A stretch of 64,000 bases of DNA from [Phialemoniopsis] sp. UDSM-2020. Taxonomy: Eukaryota > Ascomycota > Sordariomycetes > Thyridiales > Thyridiaceae. Of the stretch, positions 22,956-33,849 are shown piece by piece (within the stretch, counting starts at the first letter, position 1; every line of letters begins with the position of its first letter). The stretch spans positions 1,178,001 to 1,242,000 of the forward strand of contig JAEILZ010000006.1 in assembly GCA_018873225.1 (NCBI GenBank), given 5' to 3'. Below the pieces are notes generated by a model, which was given only the letters and a program-made list of their open reading frames with translations, searched no databases and was not told the DNA's origin. The position numbers were made by a program, and so were the translations under genes.

Positions 22956-24943
22956 ATGTCTCAGGAAAAGAAGCCTCTCCCCTTCATCTACCAGTTCGCT
23001 GCCGGTAAAGCAACACCTCCCCCCACAACGACGACAGTCGGCCAACCTTGCCACGAGACGACAAGGAAGCCATGAACAAGCAAGAGGAAGCTAACGTCAA
23101 AACCAGGGGCCGTGGCGGGCGTGAGTGAGATCTGAAAGTAGTCCTTGGAGCGCTCTGGATCTGCGTGAGCATCTGCTAATACTTGCCACAGGTGTCATGG
23201 TACGACCACCCTTTCGAACCTATATTTCTCGTTCTCGAGGTCTATACTGCGCGTGATACACGTGTTCAAGAGCCCGGACTCGATATGCAAGCCTTGGGGG
23301 TGTTGTGAAGCGATACGTGGTGGAATCAGTGTTGCTGGACTTCGAGGCGCTGACGTGCCCAATAGTACCCTCTGGACACGGTCAAGACCCGTCAGCAACT
23401 CGCCACTGGAAAGAGCGCCGGAATTATCAGCACTCTGTCGGACATCGTCAAGAATGAGGGGTGTGTACAACCCGATCCGGCCCCCACCCGGCCCCGGCCC
23501 ATGTCCGGACCACTACCCACCAGATGGCTAATCAAGGACACTACAACAGCTTTGCACGAATTTACAGAGGCATTGGAGCTCCTATTCTCATGGAAGCACC
23601 TAAGCGAGCGGTAAGTAGTTTTTATTTCCTAGAAATGACTCCAAAAACAAGAGAGTGAGCCAGAGTTATACACCAGAGAGCTGCTTCAACATTTTTCCTT
23701 CTGAGCATGAGCTCTGCCTAGACACTCTCTCTGATTGTTAGCAGAGATCAATTACTGACTGAGGCACGTGTAATCAGATCAAATTCGCAGCGAATGACGA
23801 GTGGGGGAAGGTATACCGGAAGGGTGAGTCCCATGCCAACACACCTCCTCTCAACACCTCTAACTCATCCGGAACTCAGCTTTTGGCCAAGAGAAGATGA
23901 CTCAGGGCCTCTCTGTCTTAACCGGCGCGACAGCAGGTGCGACAGAGTCGTTCGTACGTGTCATTTGGCCCATTTTCGTTGAGAAATCGACTGACTAGAT
24001 CCATATATAGGTCGTAGGCAAGTTACGCCGCTTTTTGGCTATTCACGGCCTATACTACGAGAGCAGCATCTCTCCAGGATACAAACTGACATCTTAAAAC
24101 AGTTCCCTTTGAGTTGGTCAAGATTCGCCTGCAAAACAAGGCCTCCGCCCACCTCTACAGTGGCCCCGTGGATGTGTTGACCAAGGTCATCAAGAACGAG
24201 GGACTGCTCGCCATGTACCAAGGAGTAAGCACTCCCAGGCCCCTGAACTCTTAAATAACAGTCTACTGACACTATCGGATTGTAGTTGGAGAGCACGATG
24301 CATCGCCAGTTCGTCTTCCCCTGTATTCACTTATCTTGCTCCTAAGCCCATTGCTGACATTCACGATAACAGCATTCTCTGGAACGCCGGTTACTTCGGC
24401 TGCATTTTCCAAGTCAGGCAACTGCTCCCCAAGGCTGAGTCCAAGACTGGAAAGCTGCGCAACGATATCGTCGCCGGTAGTAAGTGGCGACCCGAAGTTC
24501 TTCTGGGCACAGCGCATTTTCTAACAGCATGACCAGCTATTGGAGGAACCGTTGGAACGATCCTCAACACTCCTATGGATGTCGTCAAATCGTAGGCTCT
24601 GACCTCCTTTACCATGTTCCGCCCTTCATGACTGACCCCCTATCCAGCCGCATCCAGAACGCTCCCAGAGTCCCCGGCGTCGCCCCCAAGTACAACTGGG
24701 CTTACCCTGCACTTGCCACGGTGGCCAAGGAGGAAGGCTTCGGCGCCCTGTACCGTGGCTTCTTGCCCAAGGTCCTGCGTCTCGGTCCCGGAGGAGGTGA
24801 GTTGCGTTCGATACCTGCGCCTGATTAGCCGATCCGGTGTAGCCTTTAGAGGAACAAAACTTACTAATGCGTCTGTAGGTATTCTTCTCGTCGTCTTCAC
24901 TCAGATCATCGAGATGTTCGAGAAGATGCGGGAGGGCAAATAG
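22956..24943 (+). CDS. ODC1: Mitochondrial 2-oxodicarboxylate carrier (Odc1/2-like)
   Basis: An inner-membrane carrier that exchanges 2-oxoadipate and 2-oxoglutarate between mitochondria and cytosol, linking lysine metabolism and nitrogen assimilation. I resolve 14 exons: 22956-23004, 23107-23124, 23192-23199, 23366-23460, 23550-23610, 23778-23823, 23880-23953, 24011-24017, 24103-24224, 24286-24308, 24373-24479, 24537-24591, 24648-24796, 24879-24943 (292 aa, phases close). The three carrier repeats show YPLDTVKTR, VPFELVKIRLQ and TPMDVVKSRIQ. Odc-typical stretches are PILMEAPKRAIKFAANDEWG and WNAGYFGCIFQVRQLLP. Exon 8 is 7 nt and ends at a GC donor. The junction between exons 2 and 3 is the least certain: the proposed splice gives AVAGVSVMYPLD, lacking about three residues that Odc proteins normally have. 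Confidence 0.92.
24018..24102 (+). other. GC-AG intron after a 7-nt exon in the carrier gene
   Basis: The preceding exon is GTCGTAG (24011-24017). The intron starts with the consensus GC donor GCAAGT and ends AAACAG. The splice reads FVVVPFELVK, which matches the family. The acceptor of the preceding intron (ATATATAG) is equally clear. Confidence 0.85.
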
Positions 24944-25444
24944 AAAAACGGCACAGTCGTGGTTTGAGGTGCGGTTATGGGTAGAAGGCTTAGGTTTTGC
25001 GCTTAGACACAACACATCTGCTTAGAACGGTGGATTTTTGACACATTTGTTTGCGCAACTCTTAGATAGACACAGGTTCATATTCTCTCTATCAAAAGAC
25101 TGTTCAAAGTGTCTCCTCTGTGGTTCGTGGTTCGCGATTCGAGATACCAATCGACATCTGAGCAAAGCCTTCCAGGAACAGGCAAGATTCTTGGCGTAGC
25201 AGATCAGAAGCGGCGATTCATCCGTAAATCACGTATTCAAAGATTTTGGTTCTCAATTTCTTCAGAGTGCGATATACAAAAAGATCATTTGAACCGAGTT
25301 GCTGCAATCTGCTCGCCCTACAAAGCTAGGTGGTTTGCCAGCGCCAATTCATGCAATTAAATGCTCAAGCCGTTAAGTTTTTGTGACCAATTTTTTCTTG
25401 TTTTGCTTCTTTTTACTGTTTTCTCAGAGATTGTACTGCTTCCT
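24944..25444. other. Convergent intergenic with repeat copy A
   Basis: The 3' flanks of the carrier and FBP1. It contains one copy of a diverged dispersed repeat (about 25117-25221). No gene is seen. Confidence 0.6.
25117..25221 (+). repeat. Dispersed repeat, copy A
   Basis: This copy shares CTGTGGTTCGTGG, GACATCTG, AACAGGCAA, ATTCTT and the CAGA-GCGGCGA block, in the same order and spacing, with 37358-37455. It lies in a non-coding spacer. Its ends are not defined by inverted repeats or target duplications that I can see. Confidence 0.75.
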
Positions 25445-26593
25445 TTATTTGTGGAAGGACTTGACCTTCTCAATCTCATCATAGCTGCCCATGAAGATGC
25501 CGGATCGGTCGTGGATGTGCTCGGGCACAACCTCGAGCATGCGGTCCATCTTGCTGTTGACGGCCTGACCACCAGCTATTGAGAGAGTTAGTATCGCGAA
25601 TATTCTGGAGTCAAATGCACACAAAGGACAGCTTACCATTCTCGAACACCATGGCCATGGGCGCGCACTCATACAGAATGCGGAGCTTGCCCTTGGGGCT
25701 CTTCTTGTCGGCCGGGTAGGCAAAGATGCCTCCGTAGAGCAGCGTCCGGTAGGCGTCGGCAACCATGCTGCCGATGTAGCGGGCGCTGTAGGGCTTGCCG
25801 TTGGCCTGGGCCTCCTTGAGCGAGTTGAAGTAGGCCTTGACGTTGTCCTCCCAGTAGAGCGAGTTGCCCTCGTTGACCGAGTAGATGGCGCGCGACTTGG
25901 GCAGCTTCATGTCCGGGTGGGTCAGGATGAACTCGCCGAGGCCGTTGTCGAGGGTGAAGCCGTTGACGGAGCCGCCCTTCATGGTGATGACGAGCTGCGC
26001 CGAGGCGCCGTACATGGTGAAGCCGGCGGCGAGCAGCTCGGTGCCGGGCTTCAGAATGTCCTCCTTGGTGCCCGTCGAGCCCTCGGCCAGCTTGTGCACG
26101 CCAAAGATGGTGCCGACCGAGACACCGGCGTCCAGGTTGGAGCTACCATCGATGGGGTCGCAGGCGACGGCGTACCGGGCGTCCTTGGCATCCTTGAAGA
26201 AGATGACCTCCTCCTCCTCCTCCGAGACCAGCAGGGAGACCTTGCCCGAAGACCGCATGGTCGCGATGAACAGGTCGTTGGAGAGGACATCGAGCTTCTT
26301 TTGGTCGTCGCCGGTGGTGTTGGAGGAGCCAGCGAGACCGGTGAGGTTCACGAGGGTGGCTCTCCGGATGTAATAGGCAATCTGTTTGAAGGAGAATTGG
26401 AGGGCATGGCAGAGGAGTCTATGCGACAGCTGTTAGAGAGTGCACTTTTCAGAGAACTACTGCGAGAAACCTACGTAAAGTCACCAGTGGCCTCTCTGTG
26501 CTTAACTTGCTCCTCGGTCAGGAATCGGGTAAGGGTCTTGATGTCGACGTTGATCTGCTCGGGCATAGCCGCCTGGTCTCCGTTTGAAGCCAT
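25445..26593 (-). CDS. FBP1: Fructose-1,6-bisphosphatase
   Basis: Hydrolyses fructose-1,6-bisphosphate to fructose-6-phosphate in the cytosol, the second regulated step of gluconeogenesis. Exons 26593-26475, 26418-25637 and 25575-25445 give 343 aa, the usual length. Metal and substrate motifs are intact: SEEEEE (metal carboxylates), the signature DPIDGSSNLDAGVSVGTIFG near residue 123, YSVNEGN, YIGSMVAD, YGGIFAYPAD and LYECAPMA. The start MASNGDQ follows from the first exon, whose splice gives ATGDFTLLCHALQFSFKQIA. Residue 2 is Ala, so the Pro-2 degron that directs glucose-induced FBPase decay in budding yeast is absent. Aspergillus calls this gene acuG. It is divergent from PEX11. Confidence 0.97.
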
Positions 26594-28506
26594 CTTGGTA
26601 GTTGGCTAAGGGGTATCGCGGTGAAGCAAAAGGTATAGTAAATTATCCGGTGCAAGAAAATGTCCAAGAACAAACAGAAAAGGCACTCGAGTAACCTCTC
26701 CCGGACGAAGTATCGGGATGGTAGATCGCGGAATAGTGGGGCTAAGCTATTGTCCGGCTCAGATAGGGTTATCACTGTCAAGCCGACGTCACAGGAATCG
26801 AGGGGATTGATCGCGTGCAAATGGCATAAATTCCGAAAGAAGGGGAAAGGGGAAAATAGGAAGAGGGAGACGGCAAGGTTTCCCACGATCGTGACGGGCG
26901 AGGTATATCTACTAGAGCTACTTTTACAGTTACCTAAGGATTGCCGACATGGAGCAGCAAAACCCATCGTCATGTCCGCTTCGTTATCCAGGTGACAGAC
27001 AAACAGCCCCTCTATCGATGCCGTAGGGCCAGGTCCAGGGGCCAGGCGTGGCACGGTATTGGATCGCCGGTAGAAGAGCGGCTATCGATGGCGGCGCAAG
27101 GGATCCATTCCGACCCAGGCACCGTAACAGTGCTTGGCGGGACCAGTTTCTCGCATTTTCCGGCCGAGGGGAATTGGGGAAGCATGGCGCGAAAGAGGAT
27201 TTCCCGGGACGCCTGGCCCAGCTCGCGCCTCCACATTGTCCCGAAACAGGGTGGGACCTGGGAGCTTGGAGAGTAAGTCTTCCCGGCAATGGGAGGCCAT
27301 GGGTTAACAAATAATGGAGCACGATAGCTTGAGACGCCAGTTTGTAAAATTGGCAAAAGCGTCCGGGGCTGGTTACGGAGGCAGTGCTCGCGGAGAGAAG
27401 ACCGAGCATGACAAGACTGTTCACGGTCCGGCTAGAGCAACTATTTCTTTTGTCTTTTTTTGTCGTATCAACAGTGCGTTGGACATGTTCGTAGTTTAGT
27501 CATGGAACATGGATTAAGAATTTGACTCTTTATGCAGGTGTGGTCAGGCATTGGATAGGTAGCCGGGAGTCTCCTTGTTGTTCACACATGACCATTCTAA
27601 CGAGTCCTGGACTCGGTCGAGTCTGGTTTCGAGTCTTATCATGCGGCGGGTCATTGTTCCGAAAAGCGCCTTGTGCCTCACCGTACTGCACTCTTCTATT
27701 GGAGAAGCGAGGTCAGCCTAGAGGTTAATTTGATCCATCTCTCCGCGTCTTCTCCGTCCACCTCGAAGCATCTCAGCTCTACTTCCGGCCCCGGCTGGAT
27801 TGCTGGGGAATGGCGGGATGATGCCGGAAGATGGAGGGGCAGTTGTGGCGCCCGTTCCTGGGGGAGAATGGTGTGGCTTGACTTTTGCCATCCTCTGTGG
27901 CGTCCTCCATCGGCTTTGATGGCCTGCAGATTGAGGCACCCATTTTCGACCTGTCCTGCGCCTGTCAAAGCACGATGTCATTTGCTGGTGCTGGTACCTC
28001 GGCATGTGAGGACGCGCCTGCCGAGATAACTGCTCCATCAGGCAAAGGTTGCGCCAGACACCAGCACCAGCGCAAATCAAGCAAGCAAATCCCCAAGGAG
28101 GCTCTACTTTCTCTCTCCCTTTGCGACACTATTTACACCAAAAATTCGCCAAAGATACCCCCTTTCCTTGCTGTCAAGGGATTTTCTGTTTTCTACTCAG
28201 GATACTGCTCAATATAAAGTAACAAGTGTACTCTCTGTACGCTACCGAACCACCTGCTTCTCAGCACTTTGTCTCGCTCTCTTATCTCTCCCCGCACCCG
28301 GCCAGCACTCGTCCCGTGGACCCTAAATCCCCGGATTCAACTTGCTACTCCAGTCCCTACTTTTCTCGACGGGCTTCCCTAACCGCAATACCCGGCTGTT
28401 GACAGGACTTGCAACAATTGCCATTCCCTCTCCGCCTGAATATCCTCGACATCCTTTCTACAACTAAAACCCGACCAGCTTCGTGCAGCAAGACAAATCG
28501 CCCAAC
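26594..28506. promoter_or_regulatory. Shared FBP1/PEX11 divergent region
   Basis: This 1.9-kb region sits between FBP1 (-) and PEX11 (+). The last 400 bp before PEX11 are pyrimidine-rich leader sequence. CCTCGG-type hexamers, the core bound by Aspergillus FarA/FarB and related fatty-acid regulators, lie at 27164-27169 (as CCGAGG) and 27997-28002. Two such hits are close to chance for this length. No coding sequence is recognised. Confidence 0.5.
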
Positions 28507-29285
28507 ATGGTCGCCGACGCCCTCATCTACCACCCCAGTGTGTCGCACTACCTCAAGTTCATCGCGACCACCATGGGCCGCGACAAGCTCATGCGCACCA
28601 TCCAGTACTTCGCCCGCTTCTACGCCTGGTACCTGCTGCGCACCAACGCCGCCTCCACCTCGATCGCCCCCTGGACCGCCCTCAAGACCCAGTTCGGCCT
28701 CGTCCGCAAGGTTCTGCGCGCCGGCAAGAACGTCGAGCACCTGCAGGCCGCCGCCCGCGCCGCCGACGCCCGCACCGCCGACCCCGTCGTCCGCTACGCC
28801 ACCGTCGGCCGTCAGCTCGGTTACGCCGGCTACCTGACCTTCGACCTGCTCACCCTGCCCGATGCCCTGGGTGTGCGCCGCTCCGCCAACGCCAAGAAGC
28901 TGCAGCGCGAGGCCTACCGCTTCTGGGCCATGGGTATCTGCTGCAGCCTCATCTCGCAGATGTACCAGCTGTACGTTCTGCGCCAGCGTGAGGCCCGTGT
29001 CGACCGCAAGGATGGCGAGGGTGTCGTTGAGAGCAAGAGGATTGTCATGTGAGTTCATCAGTCACTATCTTCGCGCATGCAATACCGTGAAATCAGGTTG
29101 CTAATATCTGTATGATACATAGTGAGCGCGCCGCTGCCCGTACCCAGGTCATCCAGGACCTTTGCGATCTGACCGTCCCCACCGCTGCCCTCGGCTGGGT
29201 CGGCTTCGACGACGGTGTTGTCGGCCTTGCTGGTACCCTCAGCAGTTTGATGGGCGTTTTCGCTCAGTGGAAGAAGACTGCTTAA
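28507..29285 (+). CDS. PEX11: Peroxisomal membrane protein PEX11
   Basis: This peroxisomal membrane protein drives elongation and proliferation of peroxisomes, typically during growth on fatty acids. Two exons (28507-29048, 29123-29285) give 234 aa, the usual length. The family start MVADALIYHPSVSHYLKFIATTMGRDKLMRTIQYFARF carries the amphipathic helix that remodels membranes. The middle has FGLVRKVLRAGKNVEHLQAA. The C-terminal end has LCDLTVPTAALGWVGFDDGVVGLAGTLSS, near the C-terminal membrane segment. Codon use is strongly C-biased. It shares its upstream region with FBP1. Confidence 0.97.
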
Positions 29286-29927
29286 ATGCAGTGATATGAT
29301 GGTGGTCGAGTGTTCTAGCGGTCGAATGCCGGAGAATGAGGATATGGACAGTGCGCTTGAGAGCTCATGCCAGGGGTCTTCCAGCGGTTTAGAATGGAGG
29401 AACGTGTGTCACCACCAGTGGAAGGGTATATCAGGAGGTATTGAAATCGCTCGTCATCATTTGGTGGAAATTTGCGTCTGCAGTTGCATCGTAGGGTAGT
29501 TCACTGGCTCGTTTTGTTTGAGCCTTTGTATCCTTGGAGTTTTTCTCTAGTTTATCTGCTTCTTCGCAAGGCGAAATGGACATTTGTTCTGGTTGTTCTG
29601 CAAATTTTCTAACATACGAAATAATATTCTGTGATCTATAACGAAAACTCGCTACAAGCAGTGGCTGATATATGAGATACGTAAAATGACTGTGCTGTGC
29701 TCTGTGGCATTGCAAAACTTGATAAGCAGAGAAACTGTAAGAGAAGAAAGCGAAGCAGGAAGACCGAAAGAAACAAAAAAGAGACCGACTTGTGCAGGAT
29801 GATGTTACAAGAATTAATGCAAGGAAGAACAAGAATAGGAAAGCCAATGAATGTCCTCTGGTGTGTGAACCCCCCTTTTTTCTATATCCCAACCGTCCCA
29901 TCTAACCCCTTTTCTTATCACAATATT
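29286..29927. other. Convergent intergenic; nothing seen
   Basis: The 3' flanks of PEX11 and the MFS gene, including an A-rich stretch near 29730-29790. No gene is recognised. Confidence 0.5.
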
Positions 29928-31901
29928 TTAGTTTACCTCGATGTTAGTCTTGAGATGGACCTCAAGACTAAGCTTGGCGAAAGGACTCCTCTCGCGCAGC
30001 GCCCGACTGTACCGGAAGAAGATCCAGGGCACGATGCAGAACGCCACGGCGACGCCCGCCAGCACCGTGCCCGCGAGGTTGGCGCTGAGACCGCCGTACA
30101 TGGCGTGCGCGACGAGGGGCATCAGGCCGCTGACGATGGCGCGGACGAAAGCCAGCCCGGAGAAGGCGGACGCGCTGTACAGCAGGTACGAGTCCGAGAG
30201 GTACCCGCTCAGGACGTAGGCCAGCTCGTTGACGGCGAAGCCGATGGGGATCAGCGCGGCCGTGGGCACGAGCCAGTGCGTGTGGATGACGGGCGGGACG
30301 GTCCAGGCGAATACCGCGAGGCCTATGGCCAAGGCTGGCGCGGCGAGGGCGAAGCCTATGATCTTGTCTTCACTGTAGAAGGAATGATAGTGTAAGTGAG
30401 TTGACGGTGTGGCAAGAACGGGTGAGTGTCAGGGGTTCAGGGGTACTTACGGCTGGATGGGCTCGTTCTTTGCTTTCCGTGCTTTCACTGCCTTCATGTC
30501 CCATAACCTGGGAATGAAGGTTAACATGGTGCCCAAGGCGATGGCCAGGAAAGGCAGCGAGGCTTCAGTGCGTGTGAAACCCATAGAAGTGTAAATGCCG
30601 GTCAGGGCCTCAGTGAAGAGGTAGATGATACCCCATGATACGGCCGAGATGGTGGCGATCATGATGACCAGAGGCTCAGTGACAAGCAAGTTGACCGGCC
30701 TGACGACGACCAGGTCGACCAGCGACCGGAAGTCTGGCGACGAGTCCGGGTTGTGCCATCGTAGGTCGGTGATGGTGGTCTCCTTGCGCAGCTTTTCGAT
30801 CTGCCTGCCGAGCAACATGCTCGGGCGACTCTCCCTGACGAAGAATAGCGCGGCCAACAGCGCCCCGGTCACGGTGCCGGAGCTGTAAAACACCCACCTC
30901 CACCCGGCGGCGACGGTAATGTACGCAGCGTAAATGGGGCCGATGCACAGGCCGACGGTCGTGCCGACATTCCAGCCGAGCACGATCCAGACCCTCCGCT
31001 CGGCATTGAAGATGTCCTCGATGCTGCCAGCGATGACGACAGACGGGACGGCGGACGCGAAGCCCGTGATGAAGCGGCCGATGTAGATCCCCGGCACGCC
31101 GGCTAAGGGGATGACGACGCTGAATATAGAGAAAAGGGCGCAGGAGATGAGGTAGGGCCAGCGACGGCCAAAGACTTCTGAAAAGGGAGGGATGAGACAG
31201 CCGCCGATGGCTTGGCCGAGTTGGTACCTAGTTCTCGGGTAGCTGAGATTAGATTCCTGTGCCACATCGAGGCCTTTATCGGAAAGTAGAAAATGGTGCA
31301 TGTGCTTACATGAAAGTAAAGGCAATGAGTGAGTGTATCCTGTCGAAACCGTACTCGGGACCAGCCGTGTCAGCCACAGAAGCCTGGATTTGTTTCATTC
31401 GTCAGCTTTGTAACACATAGTTGTAGAAGATTCCCTTTTTATGCAGAAGAGAAAGTGATCGAACATCAGAAGCCGTTGTTTCATTATGTCCTTTTCCTAG
31501 ACATTTGTTGTGGCATGTTGTGACAGCCTACGGACAGAGAAAGGGGTAAACACTTACACCAGTTGTGCTAATGACAGTCCTGTACGATACTTTGTTAGTC
31601 CAAATAGTTCCAAACATTGTCGGTTTACATACGTATAGAACTCCAAGGCTATTATGATAGCCGTATCGAAAGTCTTTCGAGCTCTCGACCAGTTCCTAGG
31701 GTGGTTCGTGGTGCCATTGACAAAGTACAAGAGGCCATCGACTCTCCTCTCGAGCCCATAAGTGGCCAATTGCGACTCTGCCTCTGTCTCAACGCGAACG
31801 ACATGGCTCTGGACAAGGGTCTTCTCATCGTCACTGTCAACCTCGGACAGATAGTAACGAGATGACAGGTCGCCTTCAGAGTGATACGTTGAGAGAGCCA
31901 T
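29928..31901 (-). CDS. MFS transporter, DHA1 (multidrug/polyamine) type
   Basis: A proton-coupled exporter of the DHA1 family. Exons 31901-31633, 31579-31558, 31383-31310, 31227-30451 and 30372-29928 give 528 aa; exon 2 is only 22 nt. The acidic N-terminal tail (YYLSEVDSDDEKT) is followed by NHPRNWSRARK, the typical pre-helix-1 motif of TPO1-like transporters. Then come TTVISTTGA, the loop-2/3 motif SEVFGRRWPY, RFITGFASAVP, GWRWVF after helix 6 and PESR-like VRESRPSML. Twelve helices can be counted. The ATG at 31901 is chosen because the frame upstream has no ATG. It lies next to a PLP aldolase and a P450, so it may export their product. Confidence 0.92.
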
Positions 31902-33849
31902 GTCGAACGCGGAGAGCTGCACACGGGGAACGAAAAGGTCCCAGCTTGCACGAATGCAACTCGTCTCTGGTTATTAAATTGAAAAAGCCTGCGGGTGCGG
32001 CATCGGGACTACCATGAGGGAAACCTCGACCTCCTCCCGCCCCCAAGCCCTTGTCTTGCCGTGTCCTGCAGGCACTCTCGTCCCCCTTTCCTGCATGACC
32101 GGGTCACATCGCTCTCCCAAGTCTCTAGCGCTCACAGTCACAGACATATTGTGCAAAGGGTCAATCTAACGATCCTATTGGAGTCACATCGTTTCGACGA
32201 GTCTTTGAGAAAAGGAGGGAGGGATACGAAGAGGGAGGACTGGAGGCCACTAACAGGACTACTTCGCCATCATGGTCAGAGTGTCGATGCTTGCCGTCTC
32301 CTCCAGCATGTGGAATCAGCAAGGGTAAATAAAATGTCCTTCTCAAGTACTCGATTCAACTTATGCAGTGGAATGATAGGCCATTCAATATCCGAGACCT
32401 GAGGGGGTGATCGGACTTTGGGCCTCCCCTCGTACTGACTTACTAATAGTGGTTTACTCTGTAAGGTCTGGTCTTGTTCTGACTTCGTCCGTGTACTTTT
32501 GCTATGTCCTTTTCACAAGATCCTTGGCGTGGTCTATTCGTGCTCGGAACGAAGCCACCACGAGATGCCGAGTCTAACACAAGCTCGTGCTAGGACGCGG
32601 CCGGGGGTTCGACTAGCATCGGCGACCAAGCCTATCCCGGCCCGCTTACACCCCAACTCACCTTAACTCCCGGCCCCCATGTCCGTGGCGTTTTTCATCT
32701 CGGATTATCGCTAAATAAATCTACAAGCGTGCACAAGATTTCCTAGAACAGGACCCTGAAATTCGCAGGATCATCGGCAGTCGAAAGCTAGGTCTCCTTC
32801 TGTGAAAAGGACCCTGAATATGAACCATGTGAAGATTTTTTTCATTGGATGCCTTTAATTTGACCAAACACTTCGCTTCTGTAGGTTGTTTTATGAAGTA
32901 GTGTTCTTATACTAGCCAAGGCTCCAGAGACATCTCTGTGCCGAGTGCAACGTTTGCAAACTTACTTCGTAAGGCGGAAGCAAGACCGTTGATGGCGTAA
33001 GCCGCAGATGGGATCTTACAACCTGCCGATCCGAACTTCTCATTGGGTGACTCGTCACTTCTGCCCATGCGGGACGAAGGGCAGTTGCTGCAACGCTGTC
33101 GTACAATTAGCCAGTTGCGGCTACAGCCATGACCCCTTGGCGCTGACATTGCGGGACATGGGGTAGGCTTGTCATCAGCTAGCAACTGGAAATGGATTCT
33201 AGCCGTGTTCCGCAGGTGGGTAATGGGTAGGATCAGGACTTAGACTTAATGTTCCTCGGATTCAAGGCTGAACCCCCAAATCCGAGCTTTGGCATGCCTT
33301 CCTTGTCATAGGTTCAGAACTAGAGCAGCCCTGCCCGGATCCTTCGTTGCCGGAAGAGGTCAACAAGTCGTACTTCCAGGCTGAACAGCAACCCATGACC
33401 TTGGTGCTTTGACTCCTGTGTACATACGAAGGCCGTATAGACGAGTGCCTCACTCCTTCATCCCGTTGAAATTTCAGGTAATGGAATTGCCCCTCCCCAA
33501 AGAGTCGATACCTGGCAGGGCTGTCGAGGATTAATCCTCCAAACGTCCACGCGTCGTCTTGAGGTGTTCAGGGGAAAGGCATGTGAAGGGGCTTTCTGCT
33601 CAGGGGCGGCCTCTTTAGCTTCATTGTCAGGAGCTGTCAAATAAATGACAGATCTAGGCTCTCTGGAGAGGATCTCGATCCCAGTTCTCTCGGTACTCCG
33701 AGTTCCTGCCTCCCGTTTCGCCCCCGTCTCGTACAGAGCTGCGAGTAAGATGTCCGTGTTGGGATATCATAAGACCGAGGACAAGTCCGCACTACAAGAG
33801 CTGAGCCATATTATGTTACTTTGATGATGATATACTGCATTCGTTATAC
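31902..33849. promoter_or_regulatory. Divergent gene-free region, 1.9 kb
   Basis: This lies between the MFS gene (-) and the aldolase gene (+). Composition is mixed and slightly AT-rich. Only short ORFs with no protein character occur, so I see nothing beyond likely promoters. Confidence 0.45.

Noticed and set aside
32000..33849. Possible hidden gene between the MFS gene and the aldolase gene
   Set aside because: ORFs of up to 135 codons lack protein-like composition and no set of exons joined into a recognisable family.
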